A DNA stretch of 64,000 bases from Armatimonadota bacterium. GTDB taxonomy: Bacteria; Armatimonadota; UBA5829; DSUL01. The stretch covers positions 33,989-97,988 of the forward strand of contig JADLDK010000022.1 of NCBI GenBank assembly GCA_020846715.1. The letters run 5' to 3'. The position numbers were made by a program, and so were the translations under genes. Under the pieces are notes generated by a model that had not been told where the DNA came from, ran no database searches, and worked only from the letters and a program-made list of their open reading frames with translations. Below are positions 17,764 through 27,195 of the stretch, one piece after another. Each line of letters begins with the position of its first letter. The stretch's first letter is position 1.

Positions 17764-19161
17764 TTGAGTCAGGCCGCAGTTCAGAAACGATGGAGCCGGA
17801 CCAGCCACGAGATCGCCTCTGGGCGCTGGTGGGTATATGCTGTCATTGCGGGTGTTGTGGCGCTTGACCTGTGGTTGTTCAAGATTTCTGCGCTGGCCTC
17901 TGCCGCAGTGGCGGGAGTTTTGCTGCTGGTGCTGGCGGCTGTCCAGTGGCCGGCGCTGTTTCTGATGCTTGCGTTTGTGGCGATGCCCTTTCAGCAGTCA
18001 TTGGGAGGTGAAGGCTCGCCGGTTCACTTCAGCGCTGTGGACATAGTGGCGGGAATTCTGGCTCTTGCGCTGCCTGTTATTTTGATGCGCCGACGCGCGT
18101 TTGCGCTTGGCCCGGCGGCCGTCCCGATTTTTGTCTTTCTGGGTGTGGACATTGTGTCCTCTACGGTTTCCTGGGACGGATTGGGGACCGGGGTTTCTCT
18201 GGCCAGAATGACGGTTGCCACGCTGATTGCGGTGGCGATTTACGCCAACATAGACACGAGGCAACGGACAGCGTTGAACTGCTTCAACGCTTACCTTCTG
18301 GCGATTGATGTGCTTGCGGTATTCAGTGTGGTGGCGTTTCTGACAGGCGGTATTCACGCCAGCGAGTACACGCTGGGACTGCACAAGAATGCGCTGGGCC
18401 CGTCTTACGGTTGCGGAATTGTCATTGCTCTGGGGATGTTGCTGCTTGAGAAACCGTCTTCGAGACGGCGGCTGTGGCTCGCCGGGACGCTGTTTGCCGC
18501 TGTTGTCGGGATTGTGCTCTCGCTTTCACGAGGAGGCTGGATTGCGACGGCCGCCGGCTGTCTTCTGCTACTTTTCCTGACGAAGCAGGTGCGGGCTTTT
18601 GTCTCCGGGTTGGTCATCGCCATTCCGGCGGCTGTGCTGGTATGGCACGCTCTGCCGGAGGAAGCCACGGAGTACGCGAGCGACATTTCCGCAAAGGCGC
18701 ACACCATTCAGACTCGCTTTGCGACGATGCAGGACGTAATGGCTGCTTTTCACAAGAGTCCGATCATAGGGGTGGGTGTGGGGCTGCGCAAGCAGGCTGA
18801 GCCGCACAATGTTTTTATTCTGACTCTGGGTGAGACCGGGATTCTGGGCGCCATTGGGTTTGTGGCCATGTTTGCCGGTGGTTTCTGGACGTTTGTCCTG
18901 GCGAGACGAACGGCCGGAAAGGACCGTTTGACTGACGAGATTCTCATTCTGGGGATGTCTGTCTTGCTTGTGTCCGTGACGCACGGCATGATGGATGTCT
19001 ACTGGAGGCGCGGTGTCGGCTTTATGGGCTGGGCGGCTGTGGGCATGGCGGCCAACATCATTGCCACTTCGAGGCGGCGGCTGATACACGGCGAGACGAG
19101 AGCTCTGGCGACGACGGCAGGTGAGGAAGAGGTGCTGGTTGCGCGTTCTTCTCCTGCTTGA
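17764..19161 (+). CDS. O-antigen ligase/polymerase-like membrane protein (Wzy/WaaL type)
   Basis: 465 residues from TTG 17764, one base after the previous stop and with GAGAGGT upstream. It has about eleven hydrophobic segments and one larger external loop. The Wzy_C/ligase pattern includes the internal L-S-L-S-R-G-G-W-I motif and, in the loop after it, P-I-I-G-V-G-V-G-L with P-H-N-V-F-I-L-T-L-G-E-T-G-I-L-G (the conserved H-N region). Such proteins polymerise repeat units or ligate the glycan to an acceptor outside the membrane. Finding one beside a Wzm/Wzt exporter is noted in the findings. Confidence 0.88.
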   Translation: MSQAAVQKRWSRTSHEIASGRWWVYAVIAGVVALDLWLFKISALASAAVAGVLLLVLAAVQWPALFLMLAFVAMPFQQSLGGEGSPVHFSAVDIVAGILALALPVILMRRRAFALGPAAVPIFVFLGVDIVSSTVSWDGLGTGVSLARMTVATLIAVAIYANIDTRQRTALNCFNAYLLAIDVLAVFSVVAFLTGGIHASEYTLGLHKNALGPSYGCGIVIALGMLLLEKPSSRRRLWLAGTLFAAVVGIVLSLSRGGWIATAAGCLLLLFLTKQVRAFVSGLVIAIPAAVLVWHALPEEATEYASDISAKAHTIQTRFATMQDVMAAFHKSPIIGVGVGLRKQAEPHNVFILTLGETGILGAIGFVAMFAGGFWTFVLARRTAGKDRLTDEILILGMSVLLVSVTHGMMDVYWRRGVGFMGWAAVGMAANIIATSRRRLIHGETRALATTAGEEEVLVARSSPA

Positions 19162-20257
19162 TACACCGCACATGGCCGGGACGGAACGGCATGTGCTGAC
19201 GCTTGGCGCGTCTCTGGCTGGATTGCAGATTACAGCGGTGATCGGGTGTCGTACGGGGAGTCCGCTGTGGCAGGCTGCCGGTGCGATGGACCTGGAGCGG
19301 ATGGTGTTGCCGGAGGCTAGGAACGTAGCGAAGGTGATGCGCCTTGCGCATTCCGCTGGCTGTGATATTCTCCATGCCCACAATGGTCGAACCACTTTTA
19401 TGGCGGCGCTGGGGGCGCTTGGCAGTGTCCCTGCGGTGGCGACCCAGCATTTTATTGACCCTGCGCACACGCTGTACGGAGGACTGGCTGGAAGAGTAAT
19501 GGGGTTGGCTCATCGCAGGGTGAACCGCCGCCTCAGCAAGATTATCTGTGTCTCTGAGGCGGTGCGGGAAGCTCTTTTGAAGCGGGAGAAGCTGGCTGAG
19601 ACAAAGGTGCGGACGATCCCGAACGGTATCGCGCAGCCTGAACCGCCGTCTCCCGAAGCTGTAGAGGCGATCCGGGTGGAGTTTGATCTTTCTCCGGAGA
19701 GACCGCTAGTCGTCTGTGTGTCGCGCCTGGAGCAGGAGAAGAACGTAGAGTGTCTGGTTGGCGCTATGCGGGAAGTTGTTCAGCGCCGCCCCGAGGCGCT
19801 TTGCCTGATTGCGGGTGATGGGTCGCAGATGGAGTCTCTGAGGGCGCAGGCCTCTGCAGCAGGGCTTGACCACAGCGTCGTTTTTGCCGGTTTTAGAAGC
19901 GATGCGCTGGCTTTGATGGCGCTTTCGCACTGCGTAGTGTTGCCGAGTCGCGCCGAGCCTTTTGGTCTGGTGCTGGCAGAGGCGATGGCCATGGGAAAGG
20001 CCGTAGTTGCCGCAAACGCGGGTGGGCCGCGGGAGATTGTGGTGGAGGGAAAAACAGGTTTTCTGGTCCCGCCGTCGGATTCTGCTGCGCTGGCACAGGC
20101 GTTGATGTGGCTGCTGGATGACGACAGCTTGCGCGTTGAGATGGGCGAGCGTGGACGTCAACGCTTTTTGTCTCATTATACGGCGGGGCGCATGGCGGAG
20201 GCGACAGCGGAAGTGTACCGTGAAGTCCTGCGTAAGCCCCAGATTAGAACCAGTTGA
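19139..20257 (+). CDS. GT4-family glycosyltransferase
   Basis: 372 residues from TTG 19139, which has AGGAAGAGG upstream and places L-R-V-L-L-L-L-D-T-P-H-M-A-G-T-E-R-H-V at the N-terminus; GTG 19121 would add six residues. The GT-B fold is supported by that loop, C-V-S-R-L-E-Q-E-K-N at the start of the second domain and the donor motif S-R-A-E-P-F-G-L-V-L-A-E-A-M-A-M-G. It is the last gene of the exopolysaccharide operon. A sigma70-type promoter for the next gene overlaps its stop codon. Confidence 0.9.
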   Translation: MRVLLLLDTPHMAGTERHVLTLGASLAGLQITAVIGCRTGSPLWQAAGAMDLERMVLPEARNVAKVMRLAHSAGCDILHAHNGRTTFMAALGALGSVPAVATQHFIDPAHTLYGGLAGRVMGLAHRRVNRRLSKIICVSEAVREALLKREKLAETKVRTIPNGIAQPEPPSPEAVEAIRVEFDLSPERPLVVCVSRLEQEKNVECLVGAMREVVQRRPEALCLIAGDGSQMESLRAQASAAGLDHSVVFAGFRSDALALMALSHCVVLPSRAEPFGLVLAEAMAMGKAVVAANAGGPREIVVEGKTGFLVPPSDSAALAQALMWLLDDDSLRVEMGERGRQRFLSHYTAGRMAEATAEVYREVLRKPQIRTS

Positions 20258-20281
20258 CAGTCGTGAAGTTTGTGGAATAAT
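20254..20281 (+). promoter_or_regulatory. Sigma70-type promoter for the glycosidase gene
   Basis: TTGACA (20254-20259), a 16-nt spacer and AATAAT (20276-20281). The -35 box overlaps the stop of the preceding gene, and the start codon at 20390 would leave a leader of ~100 nt. This implies that the secreted glycosidase is transcribed independently of the operon before it. Confidence 0.6.
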
Positions 20282-20389
20282 GAAACAAGGATGTAAGTGT
20301 CTGAGCGTCCACTGGTCAGACCACCCCAAATAGGCGACAGGGCTCTTTCTCCCGCCTGCCTAGCAACGCCTCGTATAAGGTCGGTAACT

Positions 20390-23300
20390 ATGTTTCACAC
20401 CCTCTGCCGAACCTCCCGAGTTCTCGCTGTAATCGTTCTTGTGACTGGGCTTTCGCTACTTTGTAGCCCGCTGTTTGCAGGCTGGAGCTCGGATCTACCA
20501 CGTACAAACCTCGTAACGGCCGTTTCCGGGAAGCGAAACAACGTTTTCTACGTGGGCCAGCCGGTACAGTTTACATTCAACAAGTCCGGCGCTGTGCGCT
20601 ATGAGGTGCGCGACTACTACGGCGAGATGGTCGATCAGGGTCCGGTGCAAGCGCAGATAACCCTCAACGTGCACAAGCCGGGGTGGTACAAGCTCTATCT
20701 CTACGGAGCGGTGAGCCAGGAGCCGTGGGGGGCAGTGGTTGGCGGGACGACGTTTGTGATTTTCCGGAACACTCCGGGGTTTCCTGACCTTCCAGCAGCC
20801 AATGTTGGGCCGGGTGGCTCTTACTACTCCATGGACTCTCAGATGCGCGGGGTTATCGGCGCAGGGCCGTTCCGCCTTTTCGTGGCCGATGCGAGCAAGC
20901 CAGACGAGGCGATAGCCAAGTTGGAGGCAGATGTGGCGCTGGATCAGCAGTACTATCTGCCGTTTGACCCTGTGCGCAAGAGAGTGCTTATGTGCGCGTT
21001 TCCAAACGGGACAAGCGACACTGAAGGCGTGCGTCAGATAGTGAACCACTTTCGGGATACCATCCAGTACTGGGAGCCACGCAATGAGCCCCAGGGAACC
21101 CCTGCCGCCACGTTTGTGCAAAACGAAATGAAGCCCTTTTACGAGGTGGTAAAAAGCGTGGATCCATCGCTGAAGGTTATGGGGCCGGGTACGGTCAGCA
21201 TTGGGCCGGGACAGTTGAAATGGATTGATGATTTCTTCAAGGCCGGTGGTGGAGACTATATAGACGCGTTTTCCTTTCACGCCTACAACGCGGTGAATGG
21301 AGACCTCTGGTTAGCCCGCCATTCTCTGGAAGAGCTAAACAAAGCGCTTGCCCGGAACGGGAAGGCCGATATCGAGAAGTGGCAGACAGAACAGGGCTAC
21401 TTCGCTCCCGTTTATGGCTCCTACCAGCCGCGGCTCCAGGGGCGCTGGACGATGGTCCAGATGATGGTCTATGAGCAGTTTGGCATTCCGAAGGAGCACA
21501 ACCACTACTGGTATGACAAGAGTCATGGCTTCTGGGACTTTCCTACGTGGTGGGAGAATGACGACGGCAGCCTGAACCCGGCGGCGCCTCTGCTCAGAGT
21601 CTGGTCTGAAGAGCTGTGGGGGACGACATTTTCCAAGGCCTACGATTTTGGCGCGTCCGGCAATAATCTGTACGTGGGGAGTCTGTTCTCGGGGCCTTCG
21701 AAGAAGGTTGCGGCGTTTATGAGCGCCGGAAGCACGGATGGGGAAGTGACGCTGCGGGTGACTGGGCCAGGTGACCTGCACTGCGTGTCGGCCTTTGGCG
21801 TCGCCCAGGACTACAAGGTGGTTGACGGCAAGGTGACGCTGGTGGTTTCGGAGTTGCCTGTCTACGTGGAGATTGCCTCTGACCAGACGATAGAGGTGGT
21901 TCCTCAGGAGTGGTCAACGAACCTGGCGCGTATTCCGGGCGTTGTGGTCAAGTCATCCGGTTCAAGCGCCAATCTGGACCGGATTAACAACGGGCAGTTG
22001 GAGAACTGGTATTACGCTCAGGGGCAAAGCGCGGGGCCGTGGGTTGACGATACCGGCGTTTTTCCGGCGTGGGTAGAGATTGACCTCCCCAAGGTCCGCC
22101 CTGTTGACCGCGTGGTCATCTTTGCTGCTCCACCCTGGCAGTCGCAAAGCACGCTTCTGGACTACGAACTGCAGTACGACAAAGATGGGCAGTGGGTGAC
22201 CATTGACCACATTCAGGAGCCGACGCGGACTTTCAAAGTCTATACACCACCGGTGCGCTGTTCTGTTGACAGCTTTTTCTCCGACCGATGGGTGTTTCAA
22301 CACCATTTTGCCCCGGTGACTACCGGGAAGCTGCGAATCTTCGTTCACGATGTGACGTGGGGCGGTGGCGCGACACAGGACGTTGTGGCGGCAGGCGGGC
22401 AGACCGGGCCCCACAAACTGAACCTGCGCGAGATTGAGATCTATGACACCAGCTCACCGATGTACAGTCTGAGCGGACGGATTACGGATGCCAGCGGCAA
22501 CGGTGTTCCTGGCGTTCAGATGATTGTGAGCGGTTGGGAAAACCGGAGCGTTCAGGCGGATGAGGAGGGTAACTACCGGGTGGACGGGCTCGTGCAGGGG
22601 GCCGCGTACAAGATCAGCCCTTCCAAGCCTGGACTCAACTTTTCGCCGAACTGGTATGAGTCCCCGGCGTGGTCCGCCAGCGCGAAACAGGACTTCGCTG
22701 CTTCGTCTGTAGTGCCGGGACAAGGCAGCGGCCTGACGGGCGATTACTACTTCAACCGTTTCTCCAATGGCGCTCCCGTAATCTTTGGACAGCTTGTATT
22801 CACACGGGTTGACCCGGAGATTGACTTTGACTGGGATCTGAACCCACCGATATCCTGGGCGCACGATCACTTCTCCGTGCGCTGGCAGGGACAGGTTGTG
22901 CCTCGCTACACAGAGCCGTACACATTTCAGGTGTCTCTTGGCGGGCCGTGGGGTAACAGCACAAGCTGGCAGTGCCGCCTGTGGGTGAACAAAGAGCTTG
23001 TCATTGACAACTGGGACAACCCGCGTAGCCAATCCAACAATCACGGCACGATCAATCTGGTTGCTGGAAAGAAGTACGACATCAAGCTGGATTACAGCAA
23101 AGCGCAGGGGTGGATGGAGGCGAAGCTGCGTTGGTCGAGCCCGACGCAAGCTCTCGAGATCGTCCCGCAGTCTCAGCTTTTTCCTGCGGTCTCCGGCAGT
23201 GCTGTGAATGAGCCGCCTGTTGCGTATGGATTTTCGAGAGCGTTGACAGAGGAGCCTGAACCGCTGCTTTTGTTGGCGGCCGATCCTGAGAGCCGGCCAC

Positions 23301-23746
23301 TGATCTACCGGATTGTCAACCCGCCGGCGAATGGGACTCTGACAGGCGCCGCGCCCAACCTTTTGTACACGCCTGCGGCGGGTTTTGCGGGTCAGGACAG
23401 CTTTACTTTCAGGGTGAGCGATGGCTATCAGTATTCTAACGTTGCCACTGTGACTCTGAATGTGCAGCCGCGTCATCCTTACATCAAGCTGACCACCACC
23501 TCTCCACCGCAGACGGCTATTCCGGGGAGCCGCGTGCTGCTTACTGTAACCTGCACCAATACCTCTTCCAGCCCGGCGGTGAATGCGGTGGTGAAGGGAA
23601 TGGTGCCGGCTAACACAGTGTATGTGGAGGACAGCGCAACGGATGGAGGGGTTTATGACGCCCGGGACGGCGCTGTGCGCTGGGTTCTTCCAAGGCTGGA
23701 AGGTGGGCAGTCCAGAACTGTTTCCTACCGGGTGCGCATCAAGTAG
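20390..23746 (+). CDS. Secreted multidomain glycoside hydrolase-like protein
   Basis: 1118 residues from ATG 20390 (AAGGT upstream) with a signal peptide of ~35 residues. Residues ~40-500 look like a clan-A (beta/alpha)8 glycosidase with a beta-sandwich. The acid/base Glu would be Glu233 in W-E-P-R-N-E-P and the nucleophile Glu334 in W-Q-T-E-Q-G-Y, about 100 residues apart as expected; F-S-F-H-A-Y-N lies between them. Accessory parts follow: a discoidin-like beta-sandwich (~520-690), a carboxypeptidase-regulatory-like domain (~692-770), PA14 (~782-916), a cadherin/Ig-like domain (~940-1025) and a DUF11 domain to the end. The position directly after the exopolysaccharide operon suggests it acts on the cell's own glycan or on matrix material. 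The exact GH family is not assigned. Confidence 0.78.
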   Translation: MFHTLCRTSRVLAVIVLVTGLSLLCSPLFAGWSSDLPRTNLVTAVSGKRNNVFYVGQPVQFTFNKSGAVRYEVRDYYGEMVDQGPVQAQITLNVHKPGWYKLYLYGAVSQEPWGAVVGGTTFVIFRNTPGFPDLPAANVGPGGSYYSMDSQMRGVIGAGPFRLFVADASKPDEAIAKLEADVALDQQYYLPFDPVRKRVLMCAFPNGTSDTEGVRQIVNHFRDTIQYWEPRNEPQGTPAATFVQNEMKPFYEVVKSVDPSLKVMGPGTVSIGPGQLKWIDDFFKAGGGDYIDAFSFHAYNAVNGDLWLARHSLEELNKALARNGKADIEKWQTEQGYFAPVYGSYQPRLQGRWTMVQMMVYEQFGIPKEHNHYWYDKSHGFWDFPTWWENDDGSLNPAAPLLRVWSEELWGTTFSKAYDFGASGNNLYVGSLFSGPSKKVAAFMSAGSTDGEVTLRVTGPGDLHCVSAFGVAQDYKVVDGKVTLVVSELPVYVEIASDQTIEVVPQEWSTNLARIPGVVVKSSGSSANLDRINNGQLENWYYAQGQSAGPWVDDTGVFPAWVEIDLPKVRPVDRVVIFAAPPWQSQSTLLDYELQYDKDGQWVTIDHIQEPTRTFKVYTPPVRCSVDSFFSDRWVFQHHFAPVTTGKLRIFVHDVTWGGGATQDVVAAGGQTGPHKLNLREIEIYDTSSPMYSLSGRITDASGNGVPGVQMIVSGWENRSVQADEEGNYRVDGLVQGAAYKISPSKPGLNFSPNWYESPAWSASAKQDFAASSVVPGQGSGLTGDYYFNRFSNGAPVIFGQLVFTRVDPEIDFDWDLNPPISWAHDHFSVRWQGQVVPRYTEPYTFQVSLGGPWGNSTSWQCRLWVNKELVIDNWDNPRSQSNNHGTINLVAGKKYDIKLDYSKAQGWMEAKLRWSSPTQALEIVPQSQLFPAVSGSAVNEPPVAYGFSRALTEEPEPLLLLAADPESRPLIYRIVNPPANGTLTGAAPNLLYTPAAGFAGQDSFTFRVSDGYQYSNVATVTLNVQPRHPYIKLTTTSPPQTAIPGSRVLLTVTCTNTSSSPAVNAVVKGMVPANTVYVEDSATDGGVYDARDGAVRWVLPRLEGGQSRTVSYRVRIK

Positions 23747-23871
23747 GGAGAGCTCGCGGGGATGCGCCGCTGTGGTTCAGTGGCGAATGTCTGTTGGGGC
23801 AGGGCGCAGTTCGTGGAACACAAGCTGTAGAGGCGCGATAACCGAACTGGACAAAGCCCCTGCGGCTGCGC

Positions 23872-23900
23872 TTGACAGGGCAGCAGGCGGCGTTTACCAT
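23872..23900 (+). promoter_or_regulatory. Sigma70-type promoter for the HAF-repeat gene
   Basis: TTGACA (23872-23877), a 17-nt spacer and TACCAT (23895-23900), 170 bp before the TTG start at 24071. It is the only clear element in the 324-bp gap 23747-24070; the rest of that gap shows nothing recognisable. Confidence 0.5.
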
Positions 23901-24070
23901 TAGAAGGGACGAGGCTTTCTCCTGTCTGGGACCCGGACGCTGGGCGTCCGGTTGGAGTGGGAGCTCGGCCCGCCACATTTGACTCGAGTTCTGGCTTGTG
24001 GGTACGTCACAGTGGGCTGTGGCCGTGAACCTGAGCCTATGCCGTACTGCGCACCTCCTGGGAATCTCAA

Positions 24071-26089
24071 TTGAACTTTTTGCACCGAATCTTTGTCACT
24101 GTCTGCCTGGCTGCTGCCGTGTGTCTGGTCATGCCAACAGCAAGCTCCGGCGCCAGCTTTGAAGGGCTTGGCGATCTCAGCGGAGGAGCGTTCAACAGCG
24201 ATGCGCGGGCCGTTTCTGCTGACGGGTCTGTGGTTGTGGGCGTCAGCCAGTCCGCTTCCGGGGAACAGGCTTTCCGCTGGACGGCGCAGACGCAGATGCA
24301 GGGACTGGGCGATCTGGCGGGCGGCAGCTTTTTCAGCGCTGCTTTCGGAGTCTCGGCAGATGGAAGCGTTGTTGTTGGGGATAGCGAATCCAGCAACGGG
24401 CGCGAAGCCTTCCGGTGGACGAGTTCCGGCATGGCCGGTCTGGGAGATCTGGCTGGCGGAGGATTTTTCAGTCAGGCTCGCGGAGTGTCGGCGGATGGGT
24501 CCGTGGTGGTTGGGTCCAGTGACACCGCGGACGGGCGTCAGGCGTTCAGGTGGACGCAGGGGTCTGGAATGCAGGCGCTGGCTGATCTGGCGGATGGCGA
24601 CGTCTATGGTGAGGCAATAGCCGTCAGCGCAGACGGGTCTATTTCCGCCGGATATGGGGACACAGCCCAGGGCTACGAGGCAGCCTAATGGACAGGGGTT
24701 ACAGGTCCGGTCGGGATATCTACGCTCGGCGGTCTCAGCTTTTTCAGCGCTGCCAACGCGATTTCCGCCAACGGCGTTTTTCTGGCGGGGGCGAGCATTT
24801 CCAGCAACGGATGGGAAGCGTTCCGATGGAGCGGCGCCAACGGGTTTGAAGCGCTGGGAGACCTTCCCGGTGGTGACTTCTACAGTGAAGCGACGGGGAT
24901 ATCCGGGGACGGCTCGATCGTGGTTGGGCTGAGCACGAGCAGCGCCGGCACAGAGGCTTTCATCTGGGATAGCGCCCACCACATGCGTCCGTTGAAGCAG
25001 GTATTGGAGCAGGACTACGGGCTGGATCTTACGGGATGGAAGCTTGAGCGCGCAAACGCGATCAGCGCGGACGGATCTACTATTGTGGGACGGGGACTGG
25101 ACCCACAGGGACGCGTGCAGGCCTGGCGAGCGGTGCTGGGCGCATCCCAGGCGACTGTGGCTTCTCCGGTTGTGGCGGACGACGGTGTGGGGACTGTGAG
25201 CACGACGCAGCTTCACGCGACGTGGACAGACGCGGATGCTGGCGACGTGGTTGAATACGAAGTGGCTGCGGGGACCAGCCCGAGCGCTGATCCGGGTGAG
25301 TTTGTGACAGGTTGGACGTCTGTGGGCGTGTCGGTTGAGACGACGCTTTCGTCGCTGGCTTTGACGCCGGGTGAGCGTTATTACATTTACGTCCGCGCCC
25401 GTGGAGCGACGGGGCCGTGGAGCGCTCCGGGCATCAGTGACGGTATTCTGGTTGTCCACAGCGCTTTTTCTTCTCCGGGTGCTGCGAAGCTGCTGGCTGA
25501 CGGCAAGGCGGTGCTTTTGCAGGGCGTGGTGCGCACGAGTGACGCAGCGCAGACGTCTGGACGGGGGTACGTGCAGGCGGTCGATCGCTCCAGCGGTATC
25601 GGCGTTGAGGCGATGACTGGCGCAAGCGGAGACAGCGTGGAGGTGGCCGGAGTTTTGGCGACGGTTGACGGAGAGCGCACGCTCTCAGACGCTGGCTGGC
25701 GGACACTCTCGCACCCGGGTGAGCCACGAGCGCTGGCTACCTCGGGCGACGACCTCCAAAGTGGCCCGTTTTCTTACAATCCGATGAGTGGCGCTGGACA
25801 GACGGGGACGAGCCAGGGAGCGCAGAACCTTTCTACGGTGGGGCTCTTGATGCGCGTGTTCGGGCGGGTTCTCACTACCGCGCAGGATCATATTACGATA
25901 ACGGACGGCGCGTTTGCTGATAACGGGTCTGTCAGAGTGGAGACAGCGAGCTTCACCGCGCCCGTAATGGCTGGTGACTTTGTGGCGGTGACAGGCATCT
26001 CCGGTCTACGCAAGGACGGGTCAGACCTGCGATCCGTGGTGCGGGCGCGCACGGTCTCAGACATTCAGGTGCTGAGTGCGGCAGAGTAG
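24071..26089 (+). pseudogene. HAF-repeat secreted protein interrupted by an in-frame stop
   Basis: A single frame of 673 codons starting at TTG 24071 with a signal peptide (M-N-F-L-H-R-I-F-V-T-V-C-L-A-A-A-V). Residues ~28-330 are HAF repeats of ~45 residues with the pattern G-L-G-D-L-x-G-G...A-x-x-V-S-A-D-G-S-V-V-V-G...E-A-F-R-W-T. Codon 206 (24686-24688) is TAA, just where the repeat consensus demands the Arg of F-R-W. The repeats resume immediately in the same frame (W-T-G-V-T-G-P-V) and continue through an intact C-terminal region (fibronectin-III-like ~380-460, then OB-like segments). Read separately, the halves are 24071-24688 (205 aa) and a GTG-started 24920-26089 (389 aa). Either a recent nonsense mutation, a base error or readthrough explains this. 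Confidence 0.75.
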
Positions 26090-26142
26090 GCTGGACGCTT
26101 TCTAACTTCGCAGGGTTGCGGAGACAGCAGTTAGAAAAAAAG

Positions 26143-26168
26143 AGCGCCAGGCCATTTGGCCCGGCGCT
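26143..26168. terminator. Bidirectional Rho-independent terminator
   Basis: AGCGCC-a-GGCC-ATTT-GGCC-c-GGCGCT is a near-perfect stem. It has an A-run to the left (26135-26141, a T-run on the minus strand) and TGTTCGTTT to the right. It sits between the convergent HAF gene (+) and the PEP-CTERM gene (minus) and can end both transcripts, the minus one better. Confidence 0.8.
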
Positions 26169-26200
26169 TGTTCGTTTGAGAGAATCAGCTCTTGAAGTAA

Positions 26201-27004
26201 TTAGCGCTCTGCCGTACTGCGCTTTCTCGCTCTGAAAAATCCCATTGCGCCCATTGCGCCGAGCGCCCCAAGTTGCAGGAAGGCGGGCTCCGGAATAAGG
26301 GCTGGGATTTGAAGCGGAATCTGGAAGTTACGCTGATTTCCCGGGCCTGCCAGAGATACACCTGAGGCCAGAGCGTGGCTGACGGAAGTGCCGTCTGAAA
26401 ACGTGAAGCTCACCGTGGCCGGCGTAGCCGGGTTGAACAGAATCGGCCGGAAATCTACAATGCCCGGATCGATGTCTGTCTGAAACTCAAAATACTCGCC
26501 CACATCAAACCCTTCGAAGGCATACTGCAGAACGGAGGAAACTGGATCCAGACCACCGAGGCTGTTGTTGTCTGGCAGCTCTGGGAGTATCTGCGTCCAG
26601 GCGAGCCCGTTGAACGCTGAGCCATCCATCCGCCCGGCCGACTCCAGCACTGCCCAGTCAAAGACATGAGAGTTGTCGTTGATAGTGAGTGAAAAGCCCG
26701 TGAGCGCAGCGCCGGAAGTGGACTCGGTGCGGATCTGGATGACGGGAGTGTTCAGTGAGACGGGTGAGGCGGGGACACTGGGCGCCGCGGTAGGGTCTTT
26801 CCGGTTGTAGGCGCCCATTATCTGGCCGGACAGGCCAGCGCCGGATACTCCCTGAGAAGTTGATCCGAAAATTGTCAAAGCGATCGAGTTGGTACCAGGG
26901 TCTGCCATTGCGGCTGGTGGCGCAATTAGGAGCGTCGCTAATACGGCAGATGTCACGGCCGCAATTCCCCCGGCTATCGTTCTTCCCCTCAAAAGATGTA
27001 GCAT
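26201..27004 (-). CDS. PEP-CTERM sorting-domain exported protein
   Basis: 267 residues from ATG 27004; a TTG at 27046 would add 14 residues ahead of the signal peptide. A basic start (M-L-H-L-L-R-G-R) leads into a hydrophobic export signal ending A-A-M-A-D. The mature domain is Ser/Thr/Asn-rich, beta-type, with no recognised fold. The C-terminus reads I-P-E-P-A-F-L-Q, then LGALGAMGAMGFF, then R-A-R-K-R, a PEP-CTERM tail that matches the one at 820-1653 almost position by position. It is a probable substrate of the exosortase at 5395-6321. It is a single-gene transcript on the opposite strand to its neighbours. Confidence 0.87.
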   Translation of the reverse strand: MLHLLRGRTIAGGIAAVTSAVLATLLIAPPAAMADPGTNSIALTIFGSTSQGVSGAGLSGQIMGAYNRKDPTAAPSVPASPVSLNTPVIQIRTESTSGAALTGFSLTINDNSHVFDWAVLESAGRMDGSAFNGLAWTQILPELPDNNSLGGLDPVSSVLQYAFEGFDVGEYFEFQTDIDPGIVDFRPILFNPATPATVSFTFSDGTSVSHALASGVSLAGPGNQRNFQIPLQIPALIPEPAFLQLGALGAMGAMGFFRARKRSTAER

Positions 27005-27088
27005 GATGACACGTATTCCCAGGTGCTCGCGACGAAAACCGAGCAAAAACTTTTTCCAGGCCCGATATGCCTGAAAGTCTATAAGTTG

Positions 27089-27112
27089 AAAGCGGCGACT
27101 GGCCGCCGCTTT
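27089..27112. other. Perfect 9-bp hairpin in the PEP-CTERM leader
   Basis: AAAGCGGCG and CGCCGCTTT flank a 6-nt loop. On the minus strand it falls in the 5' leader of the PEP-CTERM gene; on the plus strand it ends in TTTT and resembles a terminator, although no plus-strand gene ends there. It may stabilise or regulate the minus-strand mRNA. Confidence 0.5.
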
Positions 27113-27195
27113 TCGAGGAAATCTGCTCAGATAGGGGGTTGCTTCAGCCGCACCGCCGACAACTCACAGGCCCTTCCGACAGAATTGCCATACCC

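Noticed and set aside
22454..23476. 340-codon open frame antisense to the glycosidase gene
   Set aside because: It has Arg/His/Val-rich composition typical of a high-GC shadow frame, with clear PA14 and Ig-like domains on the sense strand.
23900..25459. 519-codon open frame antisense to the HAF gene
   Set aside because: It is Arg/Pro/Ser-rich without domain patterns, and its repetitiveness mirrors the HAF repeats on the other strand, where a signal peptide, promoter and protein repeat are present.
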